Shown in pieces: positions 35,527 to 44,505 of a stretch of DNA of 64,000 nt (position 1 is its first letter; each line of letters opens with the position of its first letter). The DNA is from Candidatus Kapaibacterium sp. GTDB taxonomy: Bacteria > Bacteroidota > Ignavibacteria > Kapaibacteriales > UBA7675. The translations under genes and the position numbers were made by a program. The notes beneath the pieces are model-generated. The model was not told where the DNA came from and ran no database searches. It worked only from the letters and a program-made list of their open reading frames with translations. The stretch is taken from positions 62,001 through 126,000 of the forward strand of contig JANQRB010000139.1 in assembly GCA_028284775.1 (NCBI GenBank). The letters run 5' to 3'.

Positions 35527-35874
35527 ATGCCTCGTTCAAGGAACAAAGTAGCATCGCGCCAGCGACGCAAGAAAACACTCAAGCTCGCCAGAGGATATTG
35601 GGGGCTTCGCAAGAATGTTTGGACAGTAGCCAAACATCACATTGAAAAAGGTTTACAGTACGCCTACCGGGACAGGCGAGCACGCAAACGTCAGTTCCGG
35701 CGCTTGTGGATCGTGCGCATCAATGCTGCGGCGCGTCTTAACGGCACCACTTATTCGCGTCTTATGAATGATCTGAAGCAAAACAATATAATGATCAATC
35801 GCAAGATTCTGGCTGATTTGGCTGCGAATCAACCCGCAAGCTTCGGCGCACTCGTCGAGTCGCTGAAGCCATAG
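35527..35874 (+). CDS. rplT: 50S ribosomal protein L20
   Basis: A 115-residue protein of normal L20 length, needed for early 50S assembly. Signatures: MPRSRNKVASRQRRKKTLKL, GYWGLRKNVWTVAKHHIEKG, AYRDRRARKRQFRRLWIVRI and NAAARLNGTTYSRLM. AAAGG precedes the ATG by 6-7 nt. A terminator follows at 35899. Confidence 0.97.
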   Translation: MPRSRNKVASRQRRKKTLKLARGYWGLRKNVWTVAKHHIEKGLQYAYRDRRARKRQFRRLWIVRINAAARLNGTTYSRLMNDLKQNNIMINRKILADLAANQPASFGALVESLKP

Positions 35875-35898
35875 TATCCGATATCAGAAATTTGGCAG

Positions 35899-35942
35899 GC
35901 GCGGGCACAGAAAAAGTGTATACTTCTGACCCGCGCTTTTTT
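35899..35942 (+). terminator. Terminator of the infC-rpmI-rplT operon
   Basis: GCGCGGG (35899-35905) pairs with CCCGCGC (35930-35936), extended inside by CAGAA/TTCTG, then TTTTTT from 35937. Confidence 0.9.
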
Positions 35943-35985
35943 GTTAAACGCCCCTCATTTTTGCATTCACTGTTGCTATTCAGCT

Positions 35986-36984
35986 ATGACAGAGGAAATA
36001 GAACGTTTACGCCGTGATATTGAAAACGAGTTGGCCGATATCGCGACCAGCGAAGAACTGGAAGCCTTTCGCCTAAAGCATCTGGTCAAAAAAGGTAGTC
36101 TTGCAGATGTAACGAAGCGATTTAAGGATGTTCCTCCGGCCGATAAACCCGCCATCGGCAAACAACTGAACGAACTACGTCAATTCGCGAATACCCGCTT
36201 TCAGGAGCTGCAGAATTCACTGCAGGTGTCAAAGGCAGCATCCACCAGTCTGGATCTTAGCCTGGCGGGACGCAAGCCGCCGCTCGGCACGGCCCATCCG
36301 ATCAGTCAGATGATTGACGAGTTCGTGCGTATCTTCGGGTCCTTTGGATTTGATGTTGCCGATGGCCCCGAGATTGAAGATGACTATCATAACTTCGATG
36401 CGCTCAACTTTGCCCCCAATCATCCGGCTCGGGATATGCAGGATACCTTCTTCCTGGCCGACTCCGATGAAAACCTCTTGCTGCGAACCCACACTTCGCC
36501 CGCTCAGATTCGCCTGATGCGAACATGTAAACCGCCGCTGCGATTCATTGTACCCGGCAGAGTCTATCGCAACGAAGCTATTGACTCGACACACCTGGCA
36601 GAGTTTTATCAGGTTGAAGGATTGTATGTCGATCGCAATGTGAGCCTGGCAGATCTGAAAGGAACGCTCATCGCGTTTGTGGAGGAACTCTTTGAAGGGC
36701 GAACTACTAAGTATCGATTTCGCCCATCATTTTTTCCTTTTACCGAGCCGAGTGCCGAGTTTGATGTTCTCTTTTCCGGCAGCAAAGGTGAAGCCTGGCT
36801 GGAGATGGGTGGATGCGGCATGGTGCATCCGAATGTTCTGCAGAACTGCGGAATTGATCCTGAGGAATACACCGGCTTCGCTTTTGGCTTTGGCGTAGAA
36901 CGGCTTGCAATGTTAAAGCACGGTATTGACAATATTCGCCTCTTCTACGAAAATGACGTTCGAGTTCTGCGTCAGCTCTCTTAA
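35986..36984 (+). CDS. pheS: Phenylalanyl-tRNA synthetase alpha subunit
   Basis: A 332-residue class II synthetase subunit; with PheT it charges tRNA-Phe. A coiled-coil N-terminus (about 1-85) is followed by HPISQMIDEFVRIFGSFGFDVADGPEIEDDYHNFDALN (motif 1 area), the motif 2 region PLRFIVPGRVYRNEAIDSTH with EFYQVEGLYVD, and motif 3, TGFAFGFGVERLAMLKHGI. ATG 35986 is chosen because upstream codons in the frame overlap the rplT terminator. The next gene is an ABC ATPase, not pheT, so pheT must be elsewhere. Confidence 0.96.
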   Translation: MTEEIERLRRDIENELADIATSEELEAFRLKHLVKKGSLADVTKRFKDVPPADKPAIGKQLNELRQFANTRFQELQNSLQVSKAASTSLDLSLAGRKPPLGTAHPISQMIDEFVRIFGSFGFDVADGPEIEDDYHNFDALNFAPNHPARDMQDTFFLADSDENLLLRTHTSPAQIRLMRTCKPPLRFIVPGRVYRNEAIDSTHLAEFYQVEGLYVDRNVSLADLKGTLIAFVEELFEGRTTKYRFRPSFFPFTEPSAEFDVLFSGSKGEAWLEMGGCGMVHPNVLQNCGIDPEEYTGFAFGFGVERLAMLKHGIDNIRLFYENDVRVLRQLS

Positions 36985-37010
36985 TAATTGCCTGGGGATT
37001 TCCATCTCCT

Positions 37011-37718
37011 ATGAATCAGAATGTTCTTGAAGCAAAAGACCTCAACAAGTCTTACTCCTCAGCCGTGGGCGCAAGGACCGCGGTGCTGCAAGGAATCAAC
37101 TTAGATGTCCTTCGAGGTGAGTTCGTCGCGATCGTAGGTGCTTCGGGAGCAGGAAAAAGTACATTGCTACATTTGTTAGGCGCGCTCGAGTCGCCGGATT
37201 CCGGCCAGATTCGTTTACTGTCACCGCACGACGGCGGTTGGGTCGACTATGCTAAGGCTAGCGATGACGAGCTGGCTTCACTGCGCAATACACAGCTGGG
37301 TTTTGTGTTTCAGTTTCACCATTTGTTGCCGGAGTTTACCGCACAAGAAAATGTCATGATGCCGTCTCTCATTGCCGGTGTAGCCCGAAGTGAAGCTGCT
37401 CGCCATGCCGCAATCCTTATGGAACGAGTAGGCTTGGCGGATAAAAGGAATCAAAAGCCCGATTCTCTCTCGGGGGGCGAACAACAGCGAGTCGCCTTTG
37501 CGCGCGCTTTGATCAACAAGCCCAGTCTAGTGCTGGCCGATGAGCCGACGGGCAACCTCGATGATCAAAACAGCTCGATTTTGTTGGAACTTTTACAGGA
37601 ATTGCGTCAGGAATTGGGGCAGGCATTTGTGGTAGTTACCCACAGTGAAGCGATTGCCAGACAGGCGGACCGTACGTTTATCCTTCAGAACGGACGCAGC
37701 CTAAACCTTTCAGATTGA
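37011..37718 (+). CDS. LolD-like ABC transporter ATPase
   Basis: A 235-residue ATP-binding subunit with Walker A GASGAGKST (about 44-52), Q-loop FQFHHLLPEF, signature LSGGEQQR (about 152-159), Walker B LVLADEP and D-loop TGNLDDQ. The pattern matches the LolD/MacB/FtsE branch, which releases lipoproteins or works mechanically with MacB-type permeases. No permease is next to it: the following gene is convergent and overlaps its last codons (37710-37718). It starts 26 bp after pheS, so it may share that transcript. LolD is the likeliest identity but cannot be proven from sequence alone. Confidence 0.88.
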   Translation: MNQNVLEAKDLNKSYSSAVGARTAVLQGINLDVLRGEFVAIVGASGAGKSTLLHLLGALESPDSGQIRLLSPHDGGWVDYAKASDDELASLRNTQLGFVFQFHHLLPEFTAQENVMMPSLIAGVARSEAARHAAILMERVGLADKRNQKPDSLSGGEQQRVAFARALINKPSLVLADEPTGNLDDQNSSILLELLQELRQELGQAFVVVTHSEAIARQADRTFILQNGRSLNLSD

Positions 37719-38165
37719 ACGATCGTCAAGTGTTTTAATCAGCTTCAGGATGTTAAAGGGGTGTTTGGCATCGGCAGGAATATATTCAATGTTGTCGATC
37801 ACTTTTTTGATGATACTGATACCTAGTCCGCCGCGCATAAACTTCTCGAAATACTCTTTCATGGCGGGTGCTGAAATGCTGAGTGGATTGAAAGCGCTGC
37901 CGGAATCGAAAATTTTAACGATAAATTGCCCCTGTTCCAAATCTATCTCAACGCAGAACTCTCGGGAGTTGTCATGGCGGTAGGCATGGCGGATGACATT
38001 GGAACAAGCTTCATCGACAGCAAGTGTGAGGTTGTAAACTCCCTGTTCACTAAAGCCGGATTTACGCGCTTTCGATGCCACAAATGAGCGAACTCGCTGT
38101 AACTCAGCAGTGTTGCCAGGCACACAGATTCTCATTTCGTTTGTGGACTGCTGCATCTCACCCAT
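37710..38165 (-). CDS. RsbW/SpoIIAB-like anti-sigma factor serine kinase (HATPase)
   Basis: A 151-residue GHKL ATPase of the anti-sigma kind. N-box EACSNVIRHAYRH (about 50-62), G1-like DSGSAFNP, and GGLGISIIKKV (about 112-122) are present. In partner switching this protein binds a sigma factor or phosphorylates a STAS antagonist. Its ATG 38165 overlaps the end of the upstream STAS gene (stop 38158), so the pair is translationally coupled; ATG 38156 is an alternative start. The last codons overlap the convergent LolD-like gene. No sigma factor gene is in the window. Confidence 0.88.
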   Translation of the reverse strand: MGEMQQSTNEMRICVPGNTAELQRVRSFVASKARKSGFSEQGVYNLTLAVDEACSNVIRHAYRHDNSREFCVEIDLEQGQFIVKIFDSGSAFNPLSISAPAMKEYFEKFMRGGLGISIIKKVIDNIEYIPADAKHPFNILKLIKTLDDRSI

Positions 38166-38529
38166 TCTCACTCTCGTTTCCGGCATCCCGGAAATTCGCA
38201 ATTGCTTCGTCCTCATGTTCCAGGATTTCGAACAGCATTGGAAACCCCAAAAGATCGAACACCGTAAAGACTTTCGGCTGCATACTCACCAGCTTAATAT
38301 CGCCAAGCTTGTTGCGCACTTCCTCGATAAACACCATAAAAACGCCAAGGCCGGCGCTACTGATGTAATCGAGCTCGCGAAAATTGACTACGATATTATA
38401 ACCTCCCTCCCTGATAATCGACTCGAGTTTCGTTTCCAGTTGTGGCGCAGTATGTGCATCCAGGAATCCCTTGATGTCCAATATCTGTGCCGGCTTGCGC
38501 AGACGGTGTTCGATAGAAAACGAGCTCAT
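38158..38529 (-). CDS. STAS-domain anti-sigma factor antagonist (SpoIIAA/RsbV-like)
   Basis: A 123-residue single STAS domain. The phosphorylatable loop DYISSAGLGVF (about 58-68) matches the DxSSxGL motif in which Ser is phosphorylated by the RsbW-type kinase. ATG 38529 is chosen because the fold begins there; upstream codons in the frame give no fold. It forms an overlapping pair with the RsbW-like gene and lies 95 bp after a membrane RsbU-type phosphatase, which would dephosphorylate it, completing a partner-switching set. Confidence 0.9.
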   Translation of the reverse strand: MSSFSIEHRLRKPAQILDIKGFLDAHTAPQLETKLESIIREGGYNIVVNFRELDYISSAGLGVFMVFIEEVRNKLGDIKLVSMQPKVFTVFDLLGFPMLFEILEHEDEAIANFRDAGNESENG

Positions 38530-38624
38530 ACGGACCAACCGATCAAGAATGAAAATCACGTGAAATGAGACGAGTCTCAAAGCAGCGCAATATACGTTTC
38601 CTTCCCAAGATTATGAAACGCGAT

Positions 38625-40775
38625 TCAAGCTCCGGCAAACTCGACATTTCGGGCAGGAGTCACCGTCTGCTGCGCCAACTGCCCGGTACAGAGCAGAGTT
38701 ACGATAGTTACATCGTCGTGTTGCGCCACTCCGCCGGAATGTTCAGCTATTTGACGGATCACGTCTCCGAGAAGTAATTCGGCACGCTGCGATGTATTGT
38801 TCTTCAGGATAGTTTCCAGCGGCGCGTAGCCCAATTCATTAAACTCTTCATCCTGCGCTTCGTTGACGCCGTCGGTGAAAAGCAAAATTCGATCTCCTTC
38901 GGCCAGCCGGAGGTCACACTCTTCCAGCACCGGATCAAACATAGCGGCATTCACAAGGCCGATGCCAAAGCCTTTGGGCGTCAGAAGGCTAACGCCCTTG
39001 CCGTGTTTGTGCATCAAGGGCGTATGTCCCGCGCGAGCCAGGCTCACCATTCCATTTGTGGGGTCGATCGCAAGCGCCGTCATCGTGATATACGACTGTT
39101 TGTCGATATGCCCCCGGATGGAGCGGTTGACTTTGCGCAGCAACTCGCCCGGCGATCGGCATTCCGATGCCTGCGCCAGCACGATTCCTTTCACTTCCGC
39201 CATGTAAAAGGCAGCCGAAATTCCCTTACCTGATACATCGCCTATTATGATGCAAAGGCGATTGTCTGCCAAGGTCACGAAATCATAGTAATCGCCGCCG
39301 ACTTCGAAAGCTGGTGAAGAATATGCCGCAATGTCCAGGTGCATGATTTCCGGCAGCGTCTTCGGCAGCAGCTTCTGCTGCATATCACGAGCTACCATTA
39401 GTTCACTTTTGAAGCGTTCCTTCTCCAGTGAACTTTGAAAAAGACGTGCATTCTCGATTGCAATACTGACGGTATCGGCAAAAGCCAGCAGCAATGCGAC
39501 GTCTTCTGCTTCAAATGCAAACTCTTCCCGATGTATTGCGAACAGCGTGCCGACGCTGCGTTCCTCCAATGTGAGGGGCACCGCTACCATCGATCGCGCG
39601 AATTTCATAACCTTGGGATACAAAGAGCGCAGCTCAGGTTGCTCGCCCATGTTTTCCACGTACAGGCCATGGCGCTGAACACGCAGAAGTTTACTGAGAA
39701 CTCCGTCAGCGTTGAGAAAATGCAATTGTGAATCGGAGATATTTTTTCGCGCCGTGACAGTCGCTTTGCCCTCTTCATCGAATAGCTCTATCCATACAGA
39801 GCTGGCGCCGCAAACGTCACGGACCATTTTAACGGCGGTATCCAGCAATTCCTGAGAATCGTTAATCTGAGTAATTTTGCGACTCAGCGCAGAAAGTGAC
39901 CGCACCTCGCGAATCTTGCGGTCAACCACGCCGGCGGTCGGCAGGGCAATGAAGAGAGAGAATCCAACTCGCACAAAATAGACGAGCGAAAACAGCAGCG
40001 AGCAGAGTAAAATATATTGGGTGCCCGGTAAGAGAAGGTTCATTGACTGCAGCAGGCTGTCGCCCTCGCCAAAGCCGGTTCCCAGCAAGACGATGGCAAA
40101 GATGCAGGCGGTAAATGATGCCAATGTCCCTTTCAGCTTTTCTTTTTTGGAAAAAGAATTGAGCCACGGTCGCTTAATCGTGATCGCAACAAACAGAATG
40201 CAAATAAGCGTTAACAGGATCGAAGTAAGTACATCGGTGGTTGCACCGCTGATGACTCTGTACAATTCGAACATCATGAGTCCCAGCATGCCGATGGCAA
40301 TGAAGCCGCGCAGACGATTGGTATACTTCGAGCGGCGCAAGAGAACCAGATTATCCAACCAATACATCTGTCGCAGCGCAATCAACACGGCCGCAATACT
40401 CAGCGCGACGCCTAGAATCAGCGTAAGAGTGTTGGCTGGCGCATTCGCCGAAGTATAGGACAAGGGCAACACGACACTGCAAACCAGCAGGACGATTGTT
40501 GACGCAGTGACGAATGAAACAGCCTGACGAAAAAGGTTGCCGGCGTTAACTGAATACGAAGGGCGAATGGAGCGTCGAAGAATTAACAGAGCGGCCGAGA
40601 GAATAAAGCCCAAAGCCGCCGCGATCTTAAGTGACAGTACAAGTGGAGGAACCGTGTGATCAAAGGGCGTATGCAAGACATCCAGAAACACAAGTGAGCT
40701 CACGCTTCCTATTGCAACCATCCAAACGGCAGCAATTAGCGAACGTGATTTGAGGTTTAAGGATAAAATGCTCAC
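38625..40775 (-). CDS. Membrane GAF-SpoIIE (RsbU-like) PP2C phosphatase
   Basis: A 716-residue protein with GTG start. About seven to eight membrane helices fill residues 10-285, a GAF domain follows (about 300-450), then a SpoIIE PP2C phosphatase (about 480-700) with FEVGGDYYDFV, metal-binding GDVSGKG, and LFTDGVNEAQD. Phosphatases of this kind remove phosphate from STAS antagonists such as the one encoded 95 bp downstream. Input is probably sensed by the membrane and GAF parts. It lies downstream of a DUF4920 lipoprotein in the same direction. Confidence 0.92.
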   Translation of the reverse strand: MSILSLNLKSRSLIAAVWMVAIGSVSSLVFLDVLHTPFDHTVPPLVLSLKIAAALGFILSAALLILRRSIRPSYSVNAGNLFRQAVSFVTASTIVLLVCSVVLPLSYTSANAPANTLTLILGVALSIAAVLIALRQMYWLDNLVLLRRSKYTNRLRGFIAIGMLGLMMFELYRVISGATTDVLTSILLTLICILFVAITIKRPWLNSFSKKEKLKGTLASFTACIFAIVLLGTGFGEGDSLLQSMNLLLPGTQYILLCSLLFSLVYFVRVGFSLFIALPTAGVVDRKIREVRSLSALSRKITQINDSQELLDTAVKMVRDVCGASSVWIELFDEEGKATVTARKNISDSQLHFLNADGVLSKLLRVQRHGLYVENMGEQPELRSLYPKVMKFARSMVAVPLTLEERSVGTLFAIHREEFAFEAEDVALLLAFADTVSIAIENARLFQSSLEKERFKSELMVARDMQQKLLPKTLPEIMHLDIAAYSSPAFEVGGDYYDFVTLADNRLCIIIGDVSGKGISAAFYMAEVKGIVLAQASECRSPGELLRKVNRSIRGHIDKQSYITMTALAIDPTNGMVSLARAGHTPLMHKHGKGVSLLTPKGFGIGLVNAAMFDPVLEECDLRLAEGDRILLFTDGVNEAQDEEFNELGYAPLETILKNNTSQRAELLLGDVIRQIAEHSGGVAQHDDVTIVTLLCTGQLAQQTVTPARNVEFAGA

Positions 40776-40943
40776 TCACCCACCGGGAAAAAGCACATTG
40801 ACTGGATACTGATCTATCGCAGGTCCCTGGTCCAGGCCCTGGCATGCGACTACGGTGCTGAAAGATTTAAGTTTCTTTCAAGCCCCCGGGACGCGATTTC
40901 CGATCCCGCGCTCTTTCGTCAGGAAGATCGATGACCATTAAAT

Positions 40944-41477
40944 CTAAGCCTGAATCTGGACGCTGGTTGCAATAAGTGAATACTCCTTTTGGTCACCGAT
41001 AATTTGTTGAATTTCCGCTTCTGATTGACCGGCATCTTCGGCATAGTGCCGTGCATCAGCCTCGCTGACGACCGTTTCCGTCAAAGTCCCTTCCACGACA
41101 ACTGTTTTACCGCCCAGGTCAAGCGGAACGAAAAAACCATAATCCTTAAAGGTAACGCGTACTTCCAGCTCCCTGTCACTCAGAATCATCCAGCAGCCTT
41201 TTTTCTGACAAACATCCTGAACCAGTCCCTTAACACGCAGTGGAGTATCGCCGGTGCTTTTCGCAATAGCTTCACTCAGACTCAAAGCCGCGGTTCCGAT
41301 GACCGGTTCGGCGCCAAAGCTGACCGGTTGCGCATTTTGTGCCTCTGAACTTTGGACGTTAGCTGTACCTATGCTTGCCGATCCATGCTGATCGTCAACC
41401 TCCACCTTGCTGCCGCAGGCGAGCAGCGAAACCATCGTCAGTGATGTCAATAGTAGTTTGTACAATGTTGCATTCAT
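40944..41477 (-). CDS. DUF4920 lipoprotein
   Basis: A 177-residue lipoprotein: the lipobox VSLLACGSK puts the acylated Cys at about 21. A DUF4920 OB-fold-like domain follows (about 57-177) with GLVQDVCQKKGCWMILSD (two conserved Cys), YGFFVPLD and GTLTE. The family is common in Bacteroidota and has no proven role; the Cys pair suggests metal or redox work. Ribosome site GGAGG, 8 nt. It sits between the sensor pair upstream and the RsbU-like gene downstream on the same strand. Confidence 0.85.
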   Translation of the reverse strand: MNATLYKLLLTSLTMVSLLACGSKVEVDDQHGSASIGTANVQSSEAQNAQPVSFGAEPVIGTAALSLSEAIAKSTGDTPLRVKGLVQDVCQKKGCWMILSDRELEVRVTFKDYGFFVPLDLGGKTVVVEGTLTETVVSEADARHYAEDAGQSEAEIQQIIGDQKEYSLIATSVQIQA

Positions 41478-41553
41478 TGCCGTGCCTCCACGGTAGATTA
41501 ATACATTATATCCTTAGTTGGCTCTTTTCCTCCATTCTCTATGCTCCAGCTAA

Positions 41554-43779
41554 TCAGGCTTGCGAATTCTGTCGTACACGCGGAATCTTCTTACAGGGCA
41601 AAGTAATCAGTACCACGTTGCCTTCTTCACCAAGAGAATCGACAATCATGGACCCGTTCATCATCCTGATTTTTGACGTTGCCGATGCGATACGAAACAC
41701 AATATCATTGCAGTCATCTTTCAAAACTTCGATCAGGTTTTCATCATTCGAACTTTTGAAGATTTCAATCATACTGGTAGCCAGCTGGTTACCGCTGAGT
41801 AGCATCTGTATCTCGACGACATTCTCGAATGAGTTTACCTGGGCGTTGATTTGAATGTCGGCGCGCTCCAAACCATCCGTAAAAGCCACGATGATTTCCT
41901 CAAGCAGCCCTTCCAATTGCTCGCGATTGGCACGCATACGGTATGCATCACTTTCGTCCGTCATCAATTGCAAGTCGAGTGCCCCATCGGATTTCGCCTT
42001 TAAGTTGGCAATAAGAGATTTGAACGTCTCTTCGATCGGCAGACTTTCTTCGGTTGGCACGACCTGCGAGCCCATTCGTTCTACCTCGGCCACGTCCAGA
42101 ATTTCATCCACCCGGCTCAACAAATCTTCAGCACTCTGGTGTGCAATGTCGAAAAATTCTTCTTCCTGTTCTTTCGACGAATACAGATTCGACTTAATAA
42201 GCTGCATGTAGCCTAAAATCCCGGTCAACGAGGTACGAAAATAAAAGCTTACATCTTCCATAAAGCGTGTCTTGTACTTTTCCAGCTCTACAGAAAACTG
42301 GCGCGCCAGCTCCACCTGTTTATTTTTCAGGCGAATTTCGGCCTCCGCTTTTTTCCGCTCCGTGATGTCGCGGCCGATGCAGTATACCAAGCCGTCGGAC
42401 CGTGAAATTGTACTGTTCCAGGAGATCCAATGCTCCGAACCATCCTTGGCGCGCATTCGCACTTCGTAGTGCAAGCGCTGGTCGTCATTCGCGGATTCAA
42501 TGGTTGACCGCATTGTATCGTGGTCTTCCTCAACAGTAAATTCATACTGGTTGCGTCCTACGAACTCATCGGGCTCATATCCAAGTATTGCCCGAACGGC
42601 GGCATTAATACCACGCCAGGAGCCATCAAGGGCCATTGCGCCGATCATATCGTTGGACGAATCTACAATGCGGCGCTGCGATGCAGTCATGCGGTCAGCA
42701 AGATCCTGCGCGCGCGCCTTACTCGATGTAATCGATAATGTAAAGAGAAAGAGGAGAATACTGGTAACTATAGCTCCGATAAATGACAGCAATGGCAGGT
42801 TATTACGAAATGCTCCGCCAAACTCAGGTACGGTCTTAAACCGAACGACAAAATCGCGGTCGGCAAACCTGATCGGTTCCTCCTCTGTGAACAAAGCTTC
42901 GTAGTTGCTTGGGTAGTCTGACGTGTTGGCCGATTCGAATATCAGCTGGCCGTCGCCACCGGGACTACGATCAATACAGGCGAATACAATAGTCGTGTCG
43001 CTGGCGGCGCCGGCGCCGATAGCATTCCGAAAAAACTCTTCAGCAAGGACCTCGATAAAAATATTGCCGTTCACATTCAACCGTCGAATACCGGCGCTCG
43101 ACTCTTCGCTTTCCTGGTTAAACACGGGCGCCAACATCATAAAGCCGGTGGTATCGGGTTTCCTCAAGTCGAAAAAGGGTGTGGCGGTTATCTTACGTGT
43201 TTCCCGCGCTCGGGTAATGGCGTCCATGATGGTTTCATTGCTTGCCAGGTCGTAACCAAGCATATTTTGGTTCCCGTCGATCGGCACCAAATAATAAGTC
43301 GGGAAATAGAAGTCGCGGCTGGCAAGCGGATTCAGCGAATCATCGGGGTGAATCTTGAAGCTGTAGTATCGTTCCGACCGCGCATAAAAAATGAATTCGC
43401 CCAGGTCTTCCCTGGGCGTGTACGGCGCGAAACCAATGCTTTGGATCGAGGTGTACGAACGTGGCGCGATACTGCCATACAGCTCAAACACATCGCGCAC
43501 AACAAAGGGAAAACTCTCATAGAGCTGCTGCATCGATTTAACAATCTGTTCGTGCTCGGCAACGGAAGTCTCAAAGCGAGACTTGACTGAATTGGTTGCT
43601 TTTTGGAACTCGTTGGTATTGTCGGAATAAACCCGGTCACCCACCAGCTGCCATACGAAAAAACTGGCAGCCAGTGCAAACAACAATATCAAATAAGCAG
43701 GGTAGGTCGTCCGCAGACTGAAGGCGGAAGCATGTTCCTGCGCCGCTTCTTTGAGTGCCGCTTCGTAGGTGTTATTCAT
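41554..43779 (-). CDS. CHASE-PAS histidine-kinase-like protein with degenerate catalytic parts
   Basis: A 741-residue sensor. Two membrane helices (about 26-46 and 325-350) bracket an extracytoplasmic CHASE domain; a PAS domain (about 365-470) and a helical linker follow. The place of the dimerisation/phosphotransfer motif reads FMEDVSFYFRTSLTGILG instead of F..xSHELRTPLxxIxG, so the phospho-accepting His is Phe. The ATP-binding half lacks an N-box Asn and the DxGxG and GxGxG glycines. It therefore should not autophosphorylate. It starts 49 bp after a receiver gene with all key residues. ATG 43779 is used; GTG 43785 is possible. Confidence 0.85.
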   Translation of the reverse strand: MNNTYEAALKEAAQEHASAFSLRTTYPAYLILLFALAASFFVWQLVGDRVYSDNTNEFQKATNSVKSRFETSVAEHEQIVKSMQQLYESFPFVVRDVFELYGSIAPRSYTSIQSIGFAPYTPREDLGEFIFYARSERYYSFKIHPDDSLNPLASRDFYFPTYYLVPIDGNQNMLGYDLASNETIMDAITRARETRKITATPFFDLRKPDTTGFMMLAPVFNQESEESSAGIRRLNVNGNIFIEVLAEEFFRNAIGAGAASDTTIVFACIDRSPGGDGQLIFESANTSDYPSNYEALFTEEEPIRFADRDFVVRFKTVPEFGGAFRNNLPLLSFIGAIVTSILLFLFTLSITSSKARAQDLADRMTASQRRIVDSSNDMIGAMALDGSWRGINAAVRAILGYEPDEFVGRNQYEFTVEEDHDTMRSTIESANDDQRLHYEVRMRAKDGSEHWISWNSTISRSDGLVYCIGRDITERKKAEAEIRLKNKQVELARQFSVELEKYKTRFMEDVSFYFRTSLTGILGYMQLIKSNLYSSKEQEEEFFDIAHQSAEDLLSRVDEILDVAEVERMGSQVVPTEESLPIEETFKSLIANLKAKSDGALDLQLMTDESDAYRMRANREQLEGLLEEIIVAFTDGLERADIQINAQVNSFENVVEIQMLLSGNQLATSMIEIFKSSNDENLIEVLKDDCNDIVFRIASATSKIRMMNGSMIVDSLGEEGNVVLITLPCKKIPRVRQNSQA

Positions 43780-43828
43780 ATCCACGTAGTCTTTGTGTAT
43801 GGAGGTTCAGACGAATTCAGAGGGGTGC

Positions 43829-44215
43829 TTAGGCGTCTTGAGCGATGTGCATTACTTCTTCTGCAAAACTTGTAGGGTTAATAGGCTTGGGAATATACCC
43901 GTTGAATCCCTGTTCGAGAAAACGCTCGCGATCCCCCTGACGCGCTACTGCAGTTAAAGCAACGACAATGGTTTCATCACCACCGGGAAATCTTCGAATG
44001 GCTTCCAATACATCGACCCCGTTGATATCAGGCAACATAATGTCGCACAACACGATATCAGCCGAATTGTCGGCAAGATATTCAAGTGCGCTTTCGCCTG
44101 TGTCAAAATCATGAATCCTGGCGCCTTTGTCATGCAGCAGCAGTACAAACAGCTTACGAATTATTTCATTATCCTCGATGATGCATACAGATTTGTCATC
44201 ATAGAAATTCGCCAT
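43829..44215 (-). CDS. Single-domain response regulator (receiver only)
   Basis: A 128-residue CheY-like receiver. Acid pair IIEDNE (about 12-17), phospho-acceptor in VLCDIMLPDINGVD (about 56-69), switch Thr in ALTAVAR, and Lys in YIPKPIN (about 107-113) are all present. No output domain. GAGG lies 9 nt before the ATG. It is the first gene of a pair with the degenerate CHASE-PAS protein, so it must take its phosphate from another kinase, or act as a partner of the phosphatase cluster nearby. Confidence 0.92.
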   Translation of the reverse strand: MANFYDDKSVCIIEDNEIIRKLFVLLLHDKGARIHDFDTGESALEYLADNSADIVLCDIMLPDINGVDVLEAIRRFPGGDETIVVALTAVARQGDRERFLEQGFNGYIPKPINPTSFAEEVMHIAQDA

Positions 44216-44437
44216 ACATTTGGCCTCGAAAATTGGTCATAGGAGAAATTCGTGCTGCCCTATGTAAGCCAAGCGCTACAGGTCAGATGGGTAATTGTAC
44301 CTGAATCCCCTGCCAGAGCCAATCTGCAGCAAATCGGAATCATTTTCAGTCAAGAAAACTTATGAATTGACTGTCGGCCGCTCTACATCTATGAGAATCA
44401 ATTTTACGAAATCTTCCTCTCATTGACAAAAGCGTGG

Positions 44438-44445
44438 TATATTTG
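44438..44445 (+). promoter_or_regulatory. TATATTTG box upstream of the flavin reductase gene
   Basis: An exact TAnnTTTG element 60 nt before the ATG; the upstream box at the right spacing is poor (CTTC-like near 44414). Confidence 0.3.
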
Positions 44446-44505
44446 GCCTCTCGTAAACGCTAATCTAGAATCGCTTTATTTCCAATTGCTTACACCTATT
44501 GTTCC

